From positions 68,358,779 to 68,422,778 of the forward strand of contig NC_090319.1 in assembly GCF_040869045.1 (NCBI RefSeq): a stretch of DNA of 64,000 nt. The letters run 5' to 3'. A program made the translations under genes and the position numbers. Every line of letters begins with the position of its first letter. Within the stretch, counting starts at the first letter, position 1. Below, piece after piece: positions 53,338-64,000 of the stretch. This DNA is from Eurosta solidaginis. Lineage: Eukaryota > Arthropoda > Insecta > Diptera > Tephritidae. The notes under the pieces are model-generated. The model ran no database searches and was not told the DNA's origin. It saw only the letters and a list, made by a program, of their open reading frames with translations.

Positions 53338-54218
53338 TAAAACAGAGCACTTTTTATACTCAGCTGAGTAGAGCTCACAGAGTATATTAATTTTGTTCGC
53401 ATAACGGTACCCCGTAAAGGCATAAACTAATCGAGATATGTAGAGACTTCCATATATCAAAATGATCTGGGCGAAAAAAGAAATTAATTTAAACATGTCC
53501 GCCCGTCCGTCCGTCTGCCCGTAAACACGATAACTTGAGTAAATTTTGAGGTATCTTAATGAAATTTGGTATGTAAGTTCCTGGGCACTCATCTCAGATC
53601 ACTATTTAAAATGAGTGAAATCCGACTATGACCACGCCCACGATATCAAAAAATTTGAAAAATGAAAAAAATGCCATAATTCTATACCAAATACGAAAAA
53701 AGGGATGAAACATGGTGATTGGATTGGTTTTTTGACGCGATTAAATAGTGACTTTTAGTGAAATTAATAACAAAAACCTCTAATTAGTAAAAAAAAAAAA
53801 CAAGCAAGGAAGGCTAAGTTCGGGTGTAAGCGAACATTACATACTCAGCTGAGAGCTTTGGAGACAAAATAAGGGAAAATCACCATGTAGGAAGATGAAA
53901 CTAGGGTAACCCTGGAATGTGTTTGTATGACATGGGTATCGAATGGAAGGTATTAAAGAGTATTTTAAAAGTGAGTGGGCCATAGTTCTATAGGTGGACG
54001 CCTTTTCGAGATATCGTCATAAAGCTGGACCAGGGGTGACTCTAGAATCTGTTTGTGCGATATGGGTATCAAATTAAAGGTATTAATGAGGGCTTTAAAC
54101 GGAAGTAGCCCTTAGTTGTATATGTGAAAGCATTTTCGAGATATCGAATAAAATGTGGACCAGGGTGACCCAGAACATCATCTGTCATGTACCCCTAATT
54201 TATTTAGGTATATATGTA
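53338..54218. repeat. Dipteran interspersed repeat, inverted tail plus head, unit 2
   Basis: Copy of 36490-37370. Confidence 0.75.
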
Positions 54219-55373
54219 ATATCACGAACAGTATTCCTGCCATGATTCCAAGGGCTTTTGATTTCGCCCTGCAGAACTTTTTAATTTTCTTGTACTTAAT
54301 ATGGTGTGCGAAATTAATCGAGAGGGGAGGGGGAAGACGAATAAAGGGTAGGTAGGCTGCAATATATTGGAGCAAAGGTAAGGAAAGGGGACCTGCAGAG
54401 CGATGCGAAACGAGCGGTCCAAGGAAGGGTGGGCTTCTTGTGAGGTTATGTGAGAGAGGAATTATTAAGATGATTGTGACATCCACCCTGCATTAAGATG
54501 GAAATAGGGTTCAGAACCGCGACTCCATGTACTGAGCTAGCTGGGGCGATTCTACCTCAATTGCGCAAAGGGGCGGATACACAAATGTATGTGTACGTGA
54601 CGAACTGCAACACAGCCGCTAAATTTTAGGCTTATCGACTGCGCCAACTATTTTTTGGCAGAACTGAATGAGGCTTTTCATGATTTAATATAAAAAGATA
54701 TCAATTCGAATCAAATGATCAAATAAAAATCTTTGAAAATTTTATATGAAAGATTTTATAAAAATTTGTGAAATAAGTTGAATTTTTTTGATAGAAACTA
54801 TTGTGTACTTATGTGCAATAACTGGGCATTCTTGTTTTAATTTTTAAGACCAAATTCCCCAATTCTATAAAAGCTATATGTAGGGTACTTTTTTGTATTG
54901 TTCTTGTTATTTTAACTATAATATACAAACTTAACTCATGTTTCACTTTGATCTGTTCTAATACTTATCAAGTTGTTTAAATATTTATTTTTCAAAGTAT
55001 TGTTTAAAAGTCTATTTACCACTACACTATACTTCTATGATATTATTGCACTGAAGATATGTTTCAACGGCTTGCGCGAGAGCATTAAAAGTCCCATATG
55101 AATCGAATTTGGAATTTATAAAATCACAAAACTTTGTCTTTTGATGATTTTGTACAAATGCTCTGTTGCCAAATTTTTCCACAAAGTTGAACAAAGTAAA
55201 GAAGAAGCATTTTCATGAATGGGAAATCAAGAGAAAGGAAAGTTAAGAATGGATAGTTGTAAAAAATTCAGATTTGTGTGCAAAAGCTTTGTTGACATTT
55301 CATCACAACTCTTCAGCAAATAAATTATGTGGAAATTTAGATGCCAGGTTTTTGCATATATTCATATATTTAT
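54219..55373. other. AT-rich DNA, unit 2
   Basis: Copy of 37371-38524; nothing recognised. Confidence 0.5.
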
Positions 55374-56698
55374 CCTCTTTGGTACAAACTAGCTTGTATT
55401 TTTCTTGTGGATCTTATCTGCTTGAAAAAAAATATATATATACTATATGTACATATATTTGTCGACCAGAATTGGTTAAATGGGAATATCGTATTCGAAT
55501 TTCAGTCGATTAATTTTATTTGGGGGCTTTTGAACGCAAAATTATATATGGTATCTTTAAAGGCGGCCACCGTGGTGTGATGGTAGCGTGCTGCGCCTAC
55601 CACACCGTATGCCCTGGGTTCACACCCCGTGCAAAGCAACATCAAAATTTTAGAAATAAGGTTTTTCAATTAGAAGAAAATTTTTCTAAGCGGGGTCGCC
55701 CCTCGGCAGTGTTTGGCAAGCGCTCCGGGTGTATTTCTGCCATGAAAAGCTCTCAGTGAAAACTCATCTTCCTTGCAGATGCCGTTCGGAGTCGGCATAA
55801 AACATGTAGGTCCCGTCCGGCCAATTTGTAGGGAAAATGAAGAGGAGCACGACGCAAATTGGAAGAGAAGCTCGGCCTTAGATCTCTTCGGAGGTTATCG
55901 GGTCTTACATTTATTTTTTTTTATTTTTATTTTTTTTTATCTTTAAAGTTTTGATTTATTTTATACTTTTGTTCTATTTCTTCTATAAAGGTAACATCTG
56001 TACATCGTTAGAAGTACAAGAACGTACTCTATTGAATGATCTAAAAATGTATAAGGAAGAATAAACAGAGGGAAGGTTATATACCAGTATAAGTCTCCTC
56101 TTATGAAAAGGGTGTTTTTGGCCCCTTCGCCCGAATTTTAAGGGCGTATTAGAAATTCCAGGTATGCAGATTTTGTTTACTCTACTAGACCTGAAACTTG
56201 ATGTCTCGCAAAGGATATATGTATTTTCAATGTCATGTAGTGTTGCTCATTGAGAAAAAATTGTCGCGTCCGTAAGCGCACTAAAGCTTATTTATATCCA
56301 GCGTTTTAAAAATATATTTCAGATTTCGAAAATCTACGGGCATTGGTTATTAATTTCACTTTCTGTTTCTCGTTTAAGGCATGTAACATTGCCCCTTGGC
56401 TTCCTTAAGTTTTGCATACTTTCACAAGCATTAAAAAATTACATATATTTCTCGTCGTATCCGAACCTCATATATATACATATATGAACTTCCATTTTTA
56501 AGGTACCCACAATTTTTGCTTCAAATATTGTAATATCCGCTCAGCCCGCTGCTCATGTTCTCATTTATGCAGGTTGAAATGCGTACGAATGTCCCGTCCG
56601 TAACCCAGGACTTGCCCATATGTATTTGCGAAGTTGAACAGTGTTATTAAGTTGACACACACGTGTACCAACTTCATGTTCATAAACAGTTCTTTGTT
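55374..56698 (+). repeat. Left arm of the long inverted repeat, unit 2
   Basis: Copy of 38525-39850, containing a SINE. Confidence 0.8.
55563..55937 (+). mobile_element. tRNA-derived SINE, unit 2 copy
   Basis: Copy of 38714-39089 with the same TATCTTTAAAG flanks (55552-55562 and 55938-55948). Confidence 0.93.
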
Positions 56699-56973
56699 AA
56701 ATTTTCTACAAAGTTCTTGAAATGCCAAATGTGGTTTTCCATTTGAACTTCTAACATTTATGTAAGTGAGCTCTCTTCCACCATGTTTCCTGGTGTCAGC
56801 GATGAACTTCTAAACACTTATCTGCACATATTCTTTGTTGTCCTTAGCGCATCTCACAGTTTTTCAGAAGTTTGTGATATTATATTCAGGCATTCTCCAT
56901 CCTCCGTCCTATTATTTTTATTATTTCCACATCAACGTGCTCGAATAGCGCTGTTTTCCAGCATTTATTCTGT

Positions 56974-57315
56974 GCGGCCACCGTGGTGTGATGGTAGCGT
57001 GCTCCCACCGTATGCTCTGGGTTCACGCCCCGGGCAAAGCAACATCAAAATTTTAGAAATAAGGTTTTTCAATTAGAAGAAAATTTGTCTAAGCGGGGTC
57101 GCCCCTCGGCAGTGTTTGGCAAGCGCTCCGGGTGTATTTCTGCCATGAAAAGCTCTCAGTGAAAACTCATCTGCCTTGCAGATGCCGTTCGGAGTCGGCA
57201 TGAAACATGTAGGTCCCGTCCGGCCAATTTGTAGGGAAAATCAAGAGGAGCACGACGCAAATTGGGAGAGAAGCTCGGCCTTAGATCTCTTCGGAGGTTA
57301 TCGCGCCTTACATTT
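56974..57315 (+). mobile_element. tRNA-derived SINE, second copy, unit 2
   Basis: Copy of 40126-40467 with TTTATTCT flanks. Confidence 0.9.
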
Positions 57316-57450
57316 TTTATTCTTTGGACGATTGCACTGCCCACAACCGCTTACCGATTAAAATAAGCTTTTTCCATGAAAGTATCTTTTGCCTGACTCT
57401 GTACTACTTTTTATTAGTCCGAGTTAATACAACTAAACTGAACTTACTTA

Positions 57451-57627
57451 GGCCGGGGTTTTCAGTGCGAGTTTAAACTCTGGTTAAAGTTGATTAGAGT
57501 TTAACCCTGCCACTTCGGCAACTTAAGCTGAGATTAGCAGCAAAACTTTCTGTTATCGAACAAAGTGGCAAGGTTAAACTATAGTCAGTTTTAACTAGGG
57601 TTTAAACTCGAACTGAAAAACCAGGCA
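57451..57627. mobile_element. 177-bp MITE, unit 2
   Basis: Copy of 40603-40779 with TTA flanks (57448-57450 and 57628-57630). Confidence 0.8.
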
Positions 57628-57897
57628 TTAACAATATTTTTTGTGCAATCTTGTTAAATTTAGAGAAATCAAACTCTGCCTGTCATTCAATAATAAAATT
57701 CTAGATCGACCGTTTGAATGGAATTAAGAGCTACCTGGCCATATGTGTCCATTTCAATTAAACTGGTGGAATTCATGAGACCGTCTAAAAACGGGGACAA
57801 AACGAAGTACTTAATTATAATTACTAAATACATTGAAAATAATGATCACTAATAAAAATATGAGATTCAGAAAAGGATATCCAAAAATTTTTCCGCA

Positions 57898-59653
57898 GAA
57901 AACTGTATCCCTTTTTAAACATTTAAATTTATTTGAAATCAGCAAATGCTGTCTCTTAGCATGCACGCCAAGCGGCCAGAGTCTCGTGATTGTAGCAGTG
58001 ATCCTAATTTAATTCTGACCTATATATTAGGTTTTGTGTTCTCCTACTATTATTATTAGGCCAGGTTCTCTTAGTTATCTTGCAGTTATCTGAGGAGTAT
58101 CAGATTGAGACTGCTAACTCCTTGAATAGCGGTGACGTCATCTTTTGCCTTGACTTGGACAACAACCTGCCGGGTATCGGCACCCGGCGCATTAAAGCAA
58201 CGGACGTTACCGGTACATGCCCCCAAGTTATACAGCTTTAAATGTTTGCAGGGTTCGTCGTCATAAAACTGGTGGCTTATTATCAGAGGCTTGTTTTTTT
58301 TTTTGGAGTGTGGTTTTACGTGACGGGTGCCAAGCCAAGCACACAACCCTCTCAGCGGGGATAATAGTATTACTATTCACGTTTGTAAACCGAGCCGATC
58401 AAAGGCCGTCGCCCACTTGCATCTTATGGTGGTCGGACTCTGCCGATAAAATCCCCCAGCTAGCGCTTAAACCCATTATGTCGGAGTAGCCTGGCCAGAT
58501 TGTCGCCTCCTCACATTAGCTCACTGATTAACGTATGTTCAGTGGCGTCTCAGATGCTACTTGGTGCCAAGTGGCCGGAAGGACCGAGTCATTCCTTGTT
58601 GAATGGTGACCAGCTTTTACCAATTATGTGGGTTTCTATACACGGCTCCTCCAACATTACTACTGCAAGTAATATACTGCTTAGGTACTTATCTACTAAA
58701 GCTTTCGCAAAAGGGGATTGAATTATTCCCGTTTTCCTTGCCTCGTAAAAGCAAGCCTTTCTGATTCGGGGGTGTTAAAGCTTTGCTGTCTTTAGAGAAC
58801 AAACCTCTAGAGATTCAGAAGTGTACGATGTGGACTTGAAATAAGCTAGAGGATCCCTGGGTATGAAATTAAAAGGCAGCATTTCTTATAATTAAATTTC
58901 CTTTTCGATGTGTATATCATATCCGATTTTTTATTCTTTCGACATTATTTAAGTCGGTAAATGATTTTAAGATTCTAATTTATAAGTTTAGACATATCGA
59001 AAGGATTTTTGGTCCGCTACCAATATTTCTTCAGCAAGTATTCCTTGCAAAGGAAGGACACATTTTCGCTTTACACCTGCGGTTCCAAAATGGACTGCGG
59101 TAAGGTGTCGCTATCAGTCCGTCTTTCCAATTTTTCTAATTTCTTCCTAGCGGAAGTTCTGGGCATAGAGATGTTGTGTACGTTCCTGCCGGAACCCTCG
59201 GTAGGAGGGCGCGAAGTGTGCTTTTACTCAGATAGCTAAACCACGCTCAAGGCGCTTCAAAGTCGCTTCAAGCCACAGCTAACTTCGCAAACATTACCCT
59301 AATCACAAGAACATCGAAGGCAACGAGAGCTTGCAAGGCAGGAGCACTGCACGGAGACGGTCGAGTAGCATCATATTCTTACATCAATCAAAAGAAACAT
59401 ACATAGCAGATTCAAGGGGTTAGCAGTCTCCAAATGATACTTCTCAGACAACTGCAAGATTACTAAGAGAACCTGTTCAAATAATAATAGTAGGAGAACA
59501 CAAGACCCACTAAGTACATACTTAGGTCAAAATAAAATTAGGATCACTGCTAAAATCACGAGACTCTCGCCGCTTTGTGTGCATGCTAAGAGACAGCATT
59601 TGCTGATTTCAAATAAATTTAAATGGTTAAAAAGAGGTACAAAGATTAATATA
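57898..59653. repeat. Inverted repeats around LINE debris, unit 2
   Basis: Arms at 57898-58113 and 59411-59653; LINE RNase H fragment at 59051-59366. Copy of 41050-42797. Confidence 0.8.
59051..59366 (+). pseudogene. LINE RNase H fragment, unit 2
   Basis: Copy of 42195-42510 with the same changed catalytic position (TCGSK). Confidence 0.7.
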
Positions 59654-59810
59654 AAAAATTTAGTTAAAGAATTGATAGATCACGCCTGTTAAGTCTTTCT
59701 TATTTGTCGGCAATATAAATTTAAATGGTTAAAAAGAGGTACAAAGATTAATATAAAAAATTTAGTTAAAGAATTGATAGATCACGCCTGTTAAGTTTTT
59801 CTTATTTGTC
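59610..59810 (+). repeat. Local ~100-bp tandem duplication, unit 2 only
   Basis: The block from TAAATTTAAATGGTTAAAAA to ACGCCTGTTAAG and TTCTTATTTGTC occurs twice in a row. Unit 1 has one copy followed by a different ~45-bp stretch (ACTCAACTCACGCTGC). Confidence 0.9.
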
Positions 59811-60395
59811 ACCAGTTTGCCCCGATCTTTGCTTTATCTAAAAGGGGCGCACCCCAACCTAACCTAACCATGCATGTCAATGCAATGTTGTGCCTTTTAC
59901 ACAATTTAATCCTAACGCTCCGGTTTGAACATTAATAAATAAGTAATATGAATATTTTTTTTTTTAAGATCGTTAAAAACAGAGTATTTCAGGGGAGTAT
60001 TTGAGCCTACCTTTTTAAAAAATCCAGATATCATTCCTTCTAATTATCACTGTGCGGTTATTTCCGCGACTGCGGACATTTCGTTATTTGTTGGGACTAT
60101 TCAAAGTTTATTTTCGGGAAGGTCTTTGTACTGTTTACATAATCATATATTGGTATATCGCAATAGTTTTATGTTGCATTTTCTTCATGCGGAATGGAGC
60201 GCGGGTATTGGCTTGCTTTACTAATATGTGAATGATGAACAGACGTTTAAATCCATAACAAATTAAGGTTTCATTAATACTTTAGGCAATATCTTGATTA
60301 TGTCAGCCCACTTCAATTCGAGCAGTGTAGTTGCTCAAAATTTAGTGCACTGCTCCCAACTCTGGTTTTGTCGCAGTGTACGATGGAATATTAGC
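59811..60395. other. Unassigned, unit 2
   Basis: Copy of about 42900-43489. Confidence 0.45.
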
Positions 60396-61111
60396 AGCTT
60401 GGAAACAGATAAAACTAATTACGTGTACTTTTCACTAAAAACACATTCATTGTACACGTGTTAACTTAATAACGCTATTCAACTTCGCAAATACATATGG
60501 GCAAGTCCTGGGTAACGGACGCGATATTCGCACGCATTTCAACCTGCATAAATGAGGACATGGGCAGTGGACTGAGCGGATATTTCAATATTTGAAACAA
60601 AAATTGTGGGTATCTCAAAAATGGAAGCACATATATATATGTATGAGGTTGGATGAGACAAGAAATAAATGTAATTTTTTAATGCTTGTCAAAGTATGCA
60701 AAACTTAACGAAGGTAAGGAGAAATTTTATATTCCATAAATCAGAAAAACAAAGGTTCAATAAAGACCCAATGCCCGTAGATTTTCGAAATCTGAAATAG
60801 CTTTTTAAAACGTTGAATTTGTTCAGAATGATGAACCCTATATGACATTGAAAATATATTCTTTGCGAGACATCTAGCTTTAGTTCTAGTAGAGTAAACA
60901 AAATCTGCATTCTTTGAATTTCGAATACGCCCTCAAAGTCCGGACTAGGGCTCCAAAGCCCCACTTTTCATAAGTGGAGACGTATACTGGTATATAACTT
61001 TCCTTCTGTTTAATCTTTGAAATTTGTATGAGATATTGCCATTTAACCATTTCTAGCCAAGCAGATAAAATTCACAAGAAAATTGCAAGCTAGTTTGTAC
61101 CGCTTTTTTTT
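60396..61111 (-). repeat. Right arm of the long inverted repeat, unit 2
   Basis: Copy of 43490-44205. Confidence 0.8.
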
Positions 61112-61948
61112 CTTTCTTCATACGAAATTGTTGAATATACCAGTAAAACCTAAATTAATCTTTAAAATTCATATTTTGTTGAAATCAGAATTGATTTCAG
61201 ATTTTCCTTAGATAATCTTTTGAATATGTAAATTAAAAAAGATATTTAAATTTTCGTCATATTTTGTAAGATTTCTCTAACATCTCCAGGAACAGTTTAT
61301 ACACTGCTGAAAGCGCAAAATTCCCTATTTCTGACAACGTATAAGAAATAAAGTTATAGGTCAATATATGGATCAACAAATGGAAGAGAGGTGATGGACT
61401 TGACAAATTTTAGACACCATAAAAAATTGTTACCAGAACTTTCTGGAAAATTCTCAGTAAACAGATCTATTTAACAACTGAAAGCTTTTTTATAAAACCT
61501 CCATTTTTAAAGTTTTTTTAATGCTAAATAAAAGTCTAGACCAAATTTTATTAAAAGCAAAATATAGATCTGGGTTTAACAGCGCAACAATATAAAGAAA
61601 GGACGTTATATTTTGGTAGTAAAACATCCGAATTCGCAAAACAGATGAAGCCTTTCTTTGAAATCATGGTTCTCTATCCAGGATGAGGGGAAAGAATAAA
61701 CTATTTGATTTCCACATCATACACATATTTGACCTTTAATCTCAAGTGATATAAATAAAGTCTGACCACTTTTGATTTTCGGTTCGTGATGGACGTTATT
61801 TGGGATTCGCCCACATATAAAAAAACAATTGCAAGGAAATGTTCTTTTGAAAGAGTATAGCAAAATGTTTTGTCAAAGCGGCGCTCGTTTTATTTCGCTA
61901 GAATATAAATCAATACTAATTAGTTCTGTTTGTTCAGCTAATTAAAAA
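61112..61948. other. AT-rich DNA, unit 2
   Basis: Copy of 44206-45044. Confidence 0.5.
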
Positions 61949-62974
61949 AAAAAAACAAAAACAAGTACGGATGTCTAAGTATGGGTGTAACCGAATATTA
62001 TATACTCAGCGTGAGTTTGAATTGTACAGTTCTTTCCGATAAATTACCTTTTCGAATTTTGTTACGAGGGATTTATTTTTTTGAGGCTGTAGAAATGTTT
62101 TGTAATGCTTTGGAATAGGGGCGTGGCATTGCCCATTAATAAAAATGTCTCCCAATTTCCGCTTACAATAAAACTTGGTAAGTGAAATATTGATACAAAA
62201 CTATTTTGCCCTAAGGTATAGCTTATTATTCTAGTCTACGACTTTTATATAAAAGTGGCCGTGGTCCTTAACCGACCCCGTCCATTTTTACTAAAGTATT
62301 TCCGACTATACGGAGTTATGGCTCTTGAAACACAGACAATTTTTGGGTCATAAAAAGGGCGGTGCCACGCCCATTTTCAAAAATTAAAATTGTTTCCTTT
62401 TTATTTTTTATAATTGCACTTACAAAATGTAGCATTGATAAAAAAAAACTCTTTTTTGCAAGGATATAGCTTATTGTATTCGTCCACGACCCTTTTAAAA
62501 ATCTTTTATCGGTCCTTCACCGATTTCGTAAATTTTGCTTCGAACCATTCTTTATAGTAAAGGCAACCTCTCTGTCGAATTTTGTTATGATAGGTTGAAC
62601 GGGTTTTGATTTATGATTAATAAAATTTGTATTTGTAAAATTGATTTAATCACAAGTGGGCGGTGCCACGCCCTTTTTCAAAAACATTTTTTAATTTTTA
62701 TCAAGGGTCTTAATATCAGTCCACACATCAAATTTCAATATTTTAGATGAATTATTTACTAAATAAGCAGGTTTTAAGTTTTTTTTAAATGTTATATATG
62801 TCAAAAGTGGGCGTGGTTACTATCCGATTTCCATCATTTTTAATAGCGATGGGAGATGAGCGCCAAGAAACCCATATACCAAATTTCAATATTTTATTCT
62901 CAATATTTACTCAAGTTATCGTGTGCACCGACAGACGGATAGACGGACAAGGCTAAATCAATTCCTTTTTTCAT
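61949..62974 (+). repeat. Diverged dipteran interspersed repeat, unit 2
   Basis: Copy of 45045-46085 with a short deletion near 62508. Confidence 0.7.
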
Positions 62975-63409
62975 AAGCTTTTATTTACTTTCATTTGGTT
63001 GGTCTGTAATCAAATCTTGCAAGTTTAATTTGATACACTTCCCGGTGTCCGATTGAGTTGAAATTTTGCACACATGTATAACTCCAATGACAATGCAATA
63101 TTACTTTGCGAGAATTCGATAAATTAATCGATAACAGAGTTATCGGTAAAGCTTTGTGTTCACAAGGGATTGTGCATACACGAGTTCAAAATTGCTTCGT
63201 TCTGCGCACCTACATCACACTTGACTGCTTCAGCGAATGAAAGAAAGAGAGAAAAAAACAAGAGGAAAATAACGTAAAAATTGCCCATAAAAAACAGCTG
63301 AACTAATGTTTACATGCGCAATGCGCCACCTTCTATAAAGCTTAAGTCCTTTGTTTAGAGGAATGGTGAATAACCACCAGTGGCTCAAGAACGAGGTAAC
63401 TTCGATTTG
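62975..63409. other. Unit-end sequence, unit 2
   Basis: Copy of 46086-46520. The match stops at TTCGATTTG; the sequence after it is the original right flank of the duplicated segment. Confidence 0.6.
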
Positions 63410-64000
63410 TTTGTGTATACAACGAAAGTAGAAGTTAGGCTGTTATTCCTCAATGTTGCATACTTTTCTGAGCACTTGATTTTATTTTACAGATTTAACC
63501 CACAGAACAGAGATCTGCAATCAGTAGTTGTAAACTGAACGCGACACAATAAAATATGATTTTATGTTAGTTAACACTGTTTGACACAATTTTATATGTG
63601 CTCTCTGTCAAAAAAGCTTCAACTAACTTAGTCACATTTTATTTCGATTATGAATATGCCCCAATATATTCGCATCATGATGTAAAAAATCGTGTACTCA
63701 TACTCAATCAGTGTTATTTAAACATAGCGATTCGTATCAATAATTTGGTTGAGAGTTTTTTTTATCCTGACACCGCGTTAGCGTTGAACGCGAAAGATCT
63801 GACAACCGAAGATGCTGATATCCGAAGTGAAGCCACTTTTGGCAAACACATACGATATGTTTTCTCGAAAATCTGTATATTCATATGTATGTATGTATTT
63901 ATTTAACGTTTTGTTGTTGCAACCATTGTACAGGTCTACAAGTAGGATATGTAGCAGCACGCACATACACAGCCACGCTCACCTGATAAAATGCTTGTTC
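63410..64000. other. Single-copy right flank, no recognised gene
   Basis: Contains an open frame of 102 codons (63598-63906, plus; starts with a CTG-type codon if the first ATG is not used). It has no motif I recognise and an AT-rich 3' end with GTATGTATGTATT-like repeats. It could be chance; I do not call it a gene. Confidence 0.4.

Larger units (their letters stand above)
46521..63409 (+). repeat. Tandem segmental duplication, unit 2 (about 16.9 kb)
   Basis: Copy of 29689-46520, ending TTCGATTTG at 63401-63409, after which sequence is unique. Notable unit-2 differences: TGG to TGA in pol at 48864-48866, a 16-G run at 52793-52808, an extra ~15 bp near 52150, a ~100-bp local tandem duplication near 59700 and a missing GTTGGCAT-type segment near 62508. 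Confidence 0.95.

Noticed and set aside
46521..63409. Second unit as a simple haplotype-duplication assembly artefact
   Set aside because: A false duplicate of a heterozygous region should be joined at matching sequence; here the joint is between unrelated sequences (unit end and pol interior). Not fully excluded without reads.

Overview
This is eukaryotic, repeat-dominated DNA from a higher fly. It is very probably a tephritid fruit fly: the tRNA-derived SINE, the jockey/R1-type LINE remnants, the yoyo-like errantivirus and the copia relative all resemble elements I know from Ceratitis and Bactrocera. I see no intact host protein gene. Two host genes are recognisable as broken, intron-containing fragments: succinyl-CoA ligase alpha (SUCLG1) and TRAPPC13 (two copies). 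A third gene-like fragment I could not name.

Layout. 1-8.6 kb: AT-rich DNA with MITEs, a LINE-in-LINE nest, a SINE with perfect target duplications and a 220-bp hairpin MITE. 8.6-12.0 kb: a long dipteran repeat whose core is a ~130-bp minisatellite with dimer/trimer higher-order structure. 12.1-13.1 kb: SUCLG1 pseudogene and a MITE. 13.19-33.50 kb: a Ty3/gypsy element (A, plus strand, 4-bp ATAT target duplication). Its 5' LTR has been split by a 366-bp MITE (13231-13596) and by a complete errantivirus (B, minus strand, 13655-27228). B carries a copia element (C, minus strand, 17887-22877) in its pol gene, a 422-bp MITE in its leader and a 1.07-kb hAT-like element in its 5' LTR. Each of these insertions has a readable target-site duplication.

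29.69-63.41 kb: a direct tandem duplication with a unit of about 16.85 kb. It starts inside the pol gene of element A and runs through its 3' LTR, a repeat containing the TRAPPC13 fragment, two SINEs, a MITE, LINE RNase H debris and two pairs of inverted repeats. The two units differ by scattered substitutions and a few indels. The junction at 46520/46521 shows almost no homology between the joined ends. 63.41-64.0 kb is single copy.

Function. Nothing here forms a host pathway. What the sequence records is an order of events: A landed; B and a MITE entered its LTR; C, a hAT and another MITE entered B; and separately a large segment was duplicated. The density of young nested elements, gene debris and long inverted repeats suggests heterochromatin, possibly a sex chromosome or a piRNA-type locus. 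That last step is inference.
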